The notes below the pieces were generated by a model. That model saw nothing but the letters and a program-made list of their open reading frames with translations, did not search any database and was not told the origin of the DNA. A DNA stretch of 10,466 bases from an uncultured Pseudomonadota bacterium (GTDB taxonomy: Bacteria > Pseudomonadota > Gammaproteobacteria > Burkholderiales > Methylophilaceae). The first letter of the stretch is position 1; each line of letters opens with the position of its first letter. Below, in pieces: positions 6,650 to 10,466 of the stretch. The position numbers were made by a program, and so were the translations under genes. The stretch covers positions 1-10,466 of the forward strand of contig CAIOPD010000033.1 of assembly GCA_903860085.1 (NCBI GenBank). Direction: 5' to 3'.

Positions 6650-7616
6650 GTCCTTGGTAACCAGCACGACTTAATCGATCTAGCACAGCAGCCCAGGCAT
6701 TTGTATGGGGGGGCAATTCAACGAGTATGCGATCTAGCTTTAAAGCATCAAGGTGATGAAGAGCGCTATATAACTGCTCAGCAACTTGCTGAGGATTGTC
6801 AGCCAGTTGCAACAATTGGCAGTCTGGCAGGTCGCCGGGGCCAATTAATAAGGCGGCGCAGCAGAGGTTAGCTTGCTTTAAACGCTGACTTTCTAAAATC
6901 AGTGAGGCTCTATTTTTAAACAAGAGAAGCGGCGTGCGCGGTGAGTAATGGAGTGCATGCTGGCCAGGGGCCTTAGGGGTCGCTTCATGCGACACCCCCA
7001 CTAAATTCAACTGTTGCGAGGTGCCGGCAACGTTGATGATATCGCCCTCACTAATCATACCAGGGCGTAAAAGCTGCCACTCACCGGCAGCGTTGACGCT
7101 GACAATCGTAGATTCAATGCCCACTTGGCAGGGCCCTCCATCAACCACGGGAATAGCGTCGCCTAATCCAGCCTCCACATGATCAGCTGTGGTCGGACTT
7201 AATTGAGTGAATAAATTAGCTGATGGTGCAGCGAGGCTTAGGCCGCTTAGTTTAAGCAAAGCTAACGTAACAGGATGACTAGGAACACGTAAGGCAACCG
7301 TGGCCTCTCCACCACGCACCACACGCGACACCTGCGACTTTGCCGGCAACACCAAAGTCAATGCGCCGGGCCAAAAGGCTGTGGCTAGCTTAATCGCCAC
7401 TGTAGGAAATGCGGTCACCCAGTTTTCAACTTGACTGATATCATTAATATGGACAATTAATGGATGGTCGGCAGGACGTTGCTTGATAGAAAATATTTTT
7501 TGTAGCGCATGATCATTGTGAGCATCGGCCGCCAAGCCATAAACCGTCTCAGTAGGAATGGCCACCACTTCGCCCGCTTTAAGCAAAACGGATGCCTGAT
7601 CTAAACTAATGCGCAT
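6642..7616 (-). CDS. L-threonylcarbamoyladenylate synthase, two-domain Sua5 type
   Basis: The enzyme condenses threonine, bicarbonate and ATP to threonylcarbamoyl-AMP, the donor for the t6A37 modification of ANN-decoding tRNAs. I start at ATG 7616 (MRISLDQASVLLKAG), where family homology begins. An in-frame ATG at 7709 would add 31 residues unlike the family. The 324 residues comprise a YrdC domain (1 to about 190) and a C-terminal Sua5 domain (about 230-315). Motifs include AIPTETVYGLAADA (19-32), KQRPADHPL (45-53), SLAAPSAN (127-134) and VGIESTIVSV (165-174). The linker has the typical KAPGQHALHYSPRTPL (215-230), which closes over the active site. E. coli TsaC lacks the second domain, so this is the longer Sua5 form. 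It diverges from the cupin gene, with 113 bp between the starts. Confidence 0.95.
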   Translation of the reverse strand: MRISLDQASVLLKAGEVVAIPTETVYGLAADAHNDHALQKIFSIKQRPADHPLIVHINDISQVENWVTAFPTVAIKLATAFWPGALTLVLPAKSQVSRVVRGGEATVALRVPSHPVTLALLKLSGLSLAAPSANLFTQLSPTTADHVEAGLGDAIPVVDGGPCQVGIESTIVSVNAAGEWQLLRPGMISEGDIINVAGTSQQLNLVGVSHEATPKAPGQHALHYSPRTPLLLFKNRASLILESQRLKQANLCCAALLIGPGDLPDCQLLQLADNPQQVAEQLYSALHHLDALKLDRILVELPPHTNAWAAVLDRLSRAGYQGPI

Positions 7617-7729
7617 ATTGACTGCACTTACTATGAAAAAAACATATTTTACTACCGAACACCATCCGCCATGATAATTCACGCAGTATGCGCTAGAATA
7701 GTGCCACATTAATCTTTGAAAATAATACG

Positions 7730-8071
7730 ATGAGCCAAGTTACTAGCACCAAAATTACTGTCGAAAAAAAACCTACAAAAGCTCATCTAGAGGCATTAGG
7801 AGTTAGCAAGTGGCCCACTTGGGAGAAAGAAGTTTCAGTCTTTCCTTGGGTTTTCCCTGAAGAGGAAATTGCTTATATCCTAGAAGGTGAGTGTGTTATT
7901 ACACCCGATAATGGGGCGCCAGTTCGCTTTGGTAAAGGTGATTTAGTCACTTTTCCTGCCGGCATGTCCGCTAGCTGGGAGGTCAAAAAACCACTGCACA
8001 AGCACTACCATTTAGATGGTTCATTGCTAGGTCGTATTTACCGTCGTATTAAATTAAAACTGAAACTATAA
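7730..8071 (+). CDS. Cupin domain protein, DUF861 (Cupin_3) type
   Basis: The 113-residue protein has a single small beta-barrel. GVSKWPTWEKEVSVFPWVF (24-42), IAYILEGECVITPDNG (47-62), FGKGDLVTFPAGMSASWEV (67-85) and KPLHKHYH (87-94) follow the DUF861 pattern. That pattern is shared with ureidoglycine aminohydrolase-like and EutQ-like cupins. Most stand-alone members have no known reaction, so none is assigned here. Metal-ligand histidines are sparse in the first cupin motif, as is usual for this group. The C-terminus carries an extra basic, hydrophobic alternating tail (LLGRIYRRIKLKLKL). No signal peptide is seen. The Shine-Dalgarno is weak, and a TAGAAT box at 7694-7699 may be its -10. Confidence 0.88.
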   Translation: MSQVTSTKITVEKKPTKAHLEALGVSKWPTWEKEVSVFPWVFPEEEIAYILEGECVITPDNGAPVRFGKGDLVTFPAGMSASWEVKKPLHKHYHLDGSLLGRIYRRIKLKLKL

Positions 8072-8125
8072 GCGCAGATCATTCGGCCTAGCACGAAGGT
8101 AGATTAACTCTGCATTCGCTAGGGG

Positions 8126-8143
8126 CGCTAACTGAACTTAGCG
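8126..8143 (+). repeat. Hairpin just before the DNA glycosylase start
   Basis: CGCTAA (8126-8131) pairs exactly with TTAGCG (8138-8143) over a 6-nt loop. It ends 11 bp before ATG 8155, so in the mRNA it would lie next to the ribosome binding region. No T-tract follows, so it is not a clear terminator for the cupin gene. Confidence 0.4.
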
Positions 8144-8154
8144 ATAAGTGAGTG

Positions 8155-8772
8155 ATGAAAATGCCCGACTACCAAGCCGCCACAGACTTTCTTGCCAATA
8201 TAGATACGGACTGGGCGCAATTAATTGCGACTGTCGGGCCATGTACTTTTCAAACCAAGCTGACGCGGGAACCCTATGAGGCTTTAATGAGGGCCGTAGC
8301 CTATCAACAATTACATGCGAAAGCAGCAGATGCCATTTTGGGCCGGATGCTTTCGCTGTATGACCAACAGTTTCCATCGCCCCAACAATTATTGGCCACC
8401 AACTTTGAAACGCTTCGCGCTTGCGGCTTTTCTACTAAAAAAATAGAGTCTCTATACGGCGTCGCTGCCGCAACATTAACGGGCTTGGTTCCGTCACGTG
8501 TGGATGCTGAGCGCATGACGGATGATGCGCTGATTGCGCAACTGGTCTCGCTAAAAGGTATAGGCCGATGGACAGTAGAGATGATGCTCATGTTCACTCT
8601 AGCGCGCACGGACGTGCTTCCTGCCGATGACCTTGGTGTGGCAGAAGGTTATATGCGGCTTAAAAAGCTGGCATCTCCGCCTAAGCCTAAAAAAATTAGA
8701 GAAATTGGCGAGCTGTGGAGCCCTTATCGTAGCATTGCCACTTGGTATTTGTGGCATGTACCTAAGTTGTAA
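8155..8772 (+). CDS. DNA-3-methyladenine glycosylase II family (AlkA-like, HhH-GPD)
   Basis: This base-excision repair enzyme would remove alkylated purines such as 3-methyladenine from DNA. It has 205 residues from ATG 8155; GTG 8152 and ATG 8161 are in frame and possible, and the Shine-Dalgarno is poor. It lacks the N-terminal domain of E. coli AlkA (282 residues) and resembles the short bacterial MAG/AlkA2 group. The helix-hairpin-helix is SLKGIGRWTVEMMLMF (132-147). It is followed by LPADDLG (155-161), where the second Asp (159) is the expected catalytic residue. The substrate-side helix has VAYQQLHAKAADAI, and the C-terminal LWSPYRSIATWYLW is typical of the family. It follows the cupin by 83 bp and may share its transcript; no functional link is evident. 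Confidence 0.92.
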   Translation: MKMPDYQAATDFLANIDTDWAQLIATVGPCTFQTKLTREPYEALMRAVAYQQLHAKAADAILGRMLSLYDQQFPSPQQLLATNFETLRACGFSTKKIESLYGVAAATLTGLVPSRVDAERMTDDALIAQLVSLKGIGRWTVEMMLMFTLARTDVLPADDLGVAEGYMRLKKLASPPKPKKIREIGELWSPYRSIATWYLWHVPKL

Positions 8773-8839
8773 TTACCCAGGTTGCTGATTAGCACCACTG
8801 CAGTTTGTCAAAGACATGTTTAGAATCACGTAAGAAGGT

Positions 8840-8942
8840 GTTAGTGCGCCTAATCTATATCGGCAGAATCACACTAGGTCAATGACGACTCATCGGCACT
8901 GACTTAAAAAGCCAGGCTTACTGCCTTATTCACTGCACTAAC
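8840..8942 (+). ncRNA. Possible structured RNA or nested hairpin segment (tentative)
   Basis: Four nested complementary pairs are visible. GTTAGTGC (8840-8847) pairs with GCACTAAC (8935-8942). GGCAG (8862-8866) pairs with CTGCC (8921-8925). AGGTCA (8876-8881) pairs with TGACTT (8900-8905), with one G-U. ATGA (8882-8885) pairs with TCAT (8890-8893) over a CGAC loop. All lie within 103 bases downstream of the glycosylase gene. The arms are short and the internal loops large, so chance is a real alternative. No known RNA family is recognised, and the strand is arbitrary. Confidence 0.25.
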
Positions 8943-9049
8943 GCTTTGAATTCTACAGGATGTCTTTCATTTTTACTGTTTCTTGCCAACAAATACATTG
9001 CCAATGGCTAAACGATACCAATGCAGCAAACTGCCTACAAGTATAGAGA

Positions 9050-9068
9050 GCGCTGGTTATTGCAGCGC
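9050..9068. repeat. Hairpin downstream of the 39-residue gene
   Basis: GCGCTG (9050-9055) and CAGCGC (9063-9068) are exact reverse complements around a 7-nt loop. The hairpin lies 22 bp beyond the stop of the minus-strand small gene. The bases following it on that strand are only mildly T-rich (TCTCTATACTT), so it is at best a weak terminator. Confidence 0.4.
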
Positions 9069-9090
9069 AGTTTTAGTCACTAAAAAAGGC

Positions 9091-9210
9091 TTACTTTTTA
9101 GGCGGTACGCTAGCTTTAGTTGGAATAACAGAACTAGTGAGCACGACTACTTTTTTATCTTTTTTCGGTTTTTTTATTTCTTTGTTACCGCGTTCTTGAC
9201 CTTTAGCCAT
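9091..9210 (-). CDS. Short basic protein of 39 residues, unknown function
   Basis: ATG 9210 is preceded by a strong Shine-Dalgarno, AGGAGA, with seven bases of spacing. This is one of the best ribosome binding sites in the window, and it is the main reason to call so short a gene. The frame runs 39 codons to TAA (9091-9093). The N-terminus MAKGQERGNKEIKKPKKDKK is strongly basic and polar. A short hydrophobic VVVL and a Pro/Lys-ended tail (VPPKK) follow. About a third of the residues are Lys or Arg. Similar very small proteins opening MAKGQ-R-NKE-KKPKK are, as far as I recall, found in proteobacteria without assigned function. There is no membrane segment or cysteine. It may bind RNA or DNA by charge, but this is a guess. 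It diverges from thiC. Confidence 0.75.
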   Translation of the reverse strand: MAKGQERGNKEIKKPKKDKKVVVLTSSVIPTKASVPPKK

Positions 9211-9407
9211 GGTAGTTCTCCTAATATTTTAAGCATTAAATTGGCTGGTTTTTTGATACTGCAACCAAGCTGAATGCATCATAGGCCGATGTATAAATAT
9301 AGGTGGATTATTTTTGGAAATATTTTATTTCAGCCAAATTAACTGCTAACGCTGCAAACACCATTTTGATTACCCCTATTTTTTCTGCCGCCCTCTACTT
9401 TAGTCGC

Positions 9408-9436
9408 TTGCTTTTATTGTAGTTTTAGCGTAATTT
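9408..9436 (+). promoter_or_regulatory. Candidate promoter for the thiC leader
   Basis: TTGCTT (9408-9413) and TAATTT (9431-9436) are 17 bp apart and would start transcription near 9442, at the 5' edge of the TPP aptamer. Each box matches the sigma-70 consensus at only about half its positions, so the fit rests mainly on spacing and position. Confidence 0.35.
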
Positions 9437-9441
9437 TCGTC

Positions 9442-9541
9442 CATTGCTAGGGGTCTATATTTTTTAGAAAAAATTCTAAAATATTATAGTGAGAATCACC
9501 CTTCGAACCTGATACGGGTCATACCGTCGTAGGAAAGCATC
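9442..9541 (+). promoter_or_regulatory. TPP riboswitch (THI element) controlling thiC
   Basis: The aptamer is recognised from the conserved order GGGGT (9450-9454), TGAGA (9490-9494), CACCC (9497-9501), GAACCTGATACGGGTCATAC (9505-9524) and CGTAGGAAAGC. P1 can form from TGCT (9445-9448) and AGCA (9536-9539), and P2 from GGGT (9451-9454) and ACCC (9498-9501). The P3 extension is a long AT-rich stem: 9455-9469 pairs with 9474-9489 around an AAAA loop, with one bulge and one mismatch. TPP binding would lower thiC expression. Downstream sequences suggest translational control by hiding the ribosome binding site. Confidence 0.93.
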
Positions 9542-9546
9542 AAGAT

Positions 9547-9578
9547 GCTGCCCTATTAAATAAACTAGTAGGAGCAGC
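9547..9578 (+). promoter_or_regulatory. Leader hairpin between the aptamer and thiC
   Basis: GCTGC and CCTA (9547-9555) pair with TAGG and GCAGC (9569-9578), leaving one bulged A (9573). No T-tract follows, so it is not a terminator. It lies exactly between AAGCAT (9535-9540) and its complement ATGCTT (9585-9590), and would stack inside the alternative helix these can form. Confidence 0.6.
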
Positions 9579-9586
9579 CGTCAAAT

Positions 9587-9614
9587 GCTTCTTACGCCAT
9601 TGCTTTTAAGGAGC
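9587..9614 (+). promoter_or_regulatory. Shine-Dalgarno-sequestering hairpin of thiC
   Basis: GCTTCTTA (9587-9594) can pair with TAAGGAGC (9607-9614) with a single G-U, over a 12-nt loop. The right arm contains the whole AAGGAG ribosome binding site (9608-9613), five bases before the TTG start. This is the likely OFF structure of the TPP riboswitch. Confidence 0.6.
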
Positions 9615-9618
9615 TCCA

Positions 9619-10466
9619 TTGAACGCCAACGATAAAAATCTGCAAAAAAATCTCGCGAAATTTGTTAATGAAACCGCTGAGATCGATCCTGCAACCAAGA
9701 AGCCTTTTGCTAACTCACGTAAAATATATATCCAAGGTTCACGTCCAGATATACAAGTGCCTTTTCGTGAAATTAGCCTAAGCGACACTCCTTCTATGTT
9801 TGGTGCGGAAAAAAACCCACCTGTCATGGTCTACGATACCTCTGGCCCCTATACCGATCCGACGATTAATGTCGACATTCGTAATGGCCTGCCAGCATTG
9901 CGCGCCACTTGGATTGAAGAGCGTAACGATACAGAGCAATTAGATGGCCCCAGCTCAGAATTCGGTAACCAACGTAAAGCTGATCCAGCACTAGCTGAAA
10001 TGCGTTTCAATTTACTTCGCAAACCACGCCGCGCTAAAGCTGGCATGAACGTGAGTCAAATGCACTACGCACGACAAGGCATTATTACCCCAGAAATGGA
10101 GTACATTGCTATCCGCGAAAATCAACGCCGCGACAATATGAGTGAATTGCTACAAACTCAGCATAAAGGTAAGGATTTTGGTGCCAGCATTCCACAAACC
10201 ATTACCCCGGAATTTGTCCGCGATGAAGTAGCCCGTGGCCGCGCAATTATTCCAATGAACATTAATCACCCTGAAATTGAGCCGATGATTATTGGCCGTA
10301 ATTTCTTGGTAAAAATTAACGCTAATATCGGCAACTCGGCGCTAGGATCAAGCATCAGCGAAGAAGTTGAAAAAATGGTGTGGAGCACGCGCTGGGGTGG
10401 CGATACCGTGATGGATTTATCTACCGGTAAAAACATTCATGAAACCCGCGAGTGGATTATCCGTAA
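9619..10466 (+). CDS. thiC: Phosphomethylpyrimidine synthase ThiC (partial, runs off the window)
   Basis: ThiC is a radical-SAM enzyme that converts aminoimidazole ribotide to hydroxymethylpyrimidine phosphate, the pyrimidine half of thiamine. The visible 282 residues are the N-terminal domain and the beginning of the barrel. Motifs are SRKIYIQGSRPDIQVPFREI (34-53), SEFGNQRKADPALAEMRFN (113-131), MHYARQGIITPEMEYIAIRE (152-171) and ARGRAIIPMNINHPE (211-225). LVKINANIGNSALGSSISEE and STRWGGDTVMDLSTGKNIHE follow. The C-terminal CxxCx4C cluster motif is beyond the edge. The start is TTG 9619: AAGGAG is five bases upstream, an in-frame TAA lies at 9607-9609, and no ATG or GTG intervenes. The next in-frame ATG (near 9796) would cut conserved residues. 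Confidence 0.97.
   Translation, partial: MNANDKNLQKNLAKFVNETAEIDPATKKPFANSRKIYIQGSRPDIQVPFREISLSDTPSMFGAEKNPPVMVYDTSGPYTDPTINVDIRNGLPALRATWIEERNDTEQLDGPSSEFGNQRKADPALAEMRFNLLRKPRRAKAGMNVSQMHYARQGIITPEMEYIAIRENQRRDNMSELLQTQHKGKDFGASIPQTITPEFVRDEVARGRAIIPMNINHPEIEPMIIGRNFLVKINANIGNSALGSSISEEVEKMVWSTRWGGDTVMDLSTGKNIHETREWIIR

Larger units (their letters stand above)
8773..9090. other. 318-bp stretch without a protein gene
   Basis: No open frame here has a credible start signal or protein-like composition. TTGTCA at 8805-8810 matches a -35 at five of six bases, but no matching -10 is clear. The main structure is a set of nested inverted repeats at 8840-8942, listed separately. A second hairpin follows at 9050-9068, near the end of the small minus-strand gene. 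Confidence 0.6.

Noticed and set aside
7617..7709. N-terminal extension of the Sua5-type protein from ATG 7709
   Set aside because: The 31 added residues precede the usual family start and would use up most of the divergent intergenic region where promoters are expected.
8304..8609. Minus-strand open frame of 101 codons
   Set aside because: It is a shadow of the AlkA-like glycosylase, whose helix-hairpin-helix and catalytic Asp are clear on the plus strand.
8773..9090. Possible tRNA or CRISPR-type repeats
   Set aside because: No T-loop consensus or cloverleaf and no regularly spaced direct repeats are visible.
8983..9273. Plus-strand open frame of 96 codons
   Set aside because: It overlaps the well-signalled 39-residue minus-strand gene. 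Its product has a Phe-rich run that is simply the reverse of that gene's Lys-rich codons, and it has no ribosome binding site.
9606..10046. Minus-strand open frames opposite thiC
   Set aside because: The plus strand encodes conserved ThiC motifs throughout, and the antisense products resemble nothing.

Overview
The window looks like ordinary chromosomal DNA of a betaproteobacterium, most likely a methylotroph of the Methylophilaceae (Methylotenera/Methylophilus type). This is inferred from the overall resemblance of the proteins, the moderate GC content and the gene mix: de novo thiamine synthesis, a full-length 6-phosphogluconate dehydrogenase, which in these methylotrophs serves cyclic formaldehyde oxidation, and MltA, ApaG and Sua5-type proteins. 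No phage, transposase, CRISPR array, tRNA or rRNA is visible.

Layout. Positions 1-185 hold the 3' end of pyrE (+), closed by a hairpin terminator. A minus-strand run then reads thiS - thiG - apaG - mltA (2990 down to 231); thiG and apaG overlap by 4 bp, and the run is probably one operon joining thiazole synthesis with ApaG and a lytic transglycosylase. Divergent from it is a dienelactone-hydrolase-family gene (+, 3262-4011), which shares a bidirectional terminator with the convergent gnd (-, 4088-5602). Upstream of gnd on the same strand are a small zinc-ribbon-like protein (5808-6026), an MliC-like lipoprotein (6129-6503) and a two-domain Sua5-type threonylcarbamoyl-AMP synthase (6642-7616). 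Two plus-strand genes follow: a DUF861-type cupin (7730-8071) and a short AlkA-like DNA glycosylase (8155-8772).

The right end has a long low-coding stretch (8773-9618). It contains a very short, well-signalled minus-strand gene for a 39-residue basic protein (9091-9210), a possible structured RNA segment (8840-8942) and a clear TPP riboswitch (about 9442-9541). The riboswitch precedes thiC, which starts at a TTG codon (9619) and runs off the window. The riboswitch leader can be read as a complete translational switch: the 3' strand of P1, an alternative partner sequence and a hairpin that hides the thiC ribosome binding site are all present.

Together, thiC (pyrimidine branch) and thiS/thiG (thiazole branch) supply both halves of thiamine. 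Only thiC has a recognisable TPP riboswitch here. I found no evidence of a large undescribed system. The most interesting items are the thiC leader architecture, the 39-residue gene, the nested inverted repeats at 8840-8942 and a perfect 14-bp inverted repeat over the Sua5 gene's stop codon.
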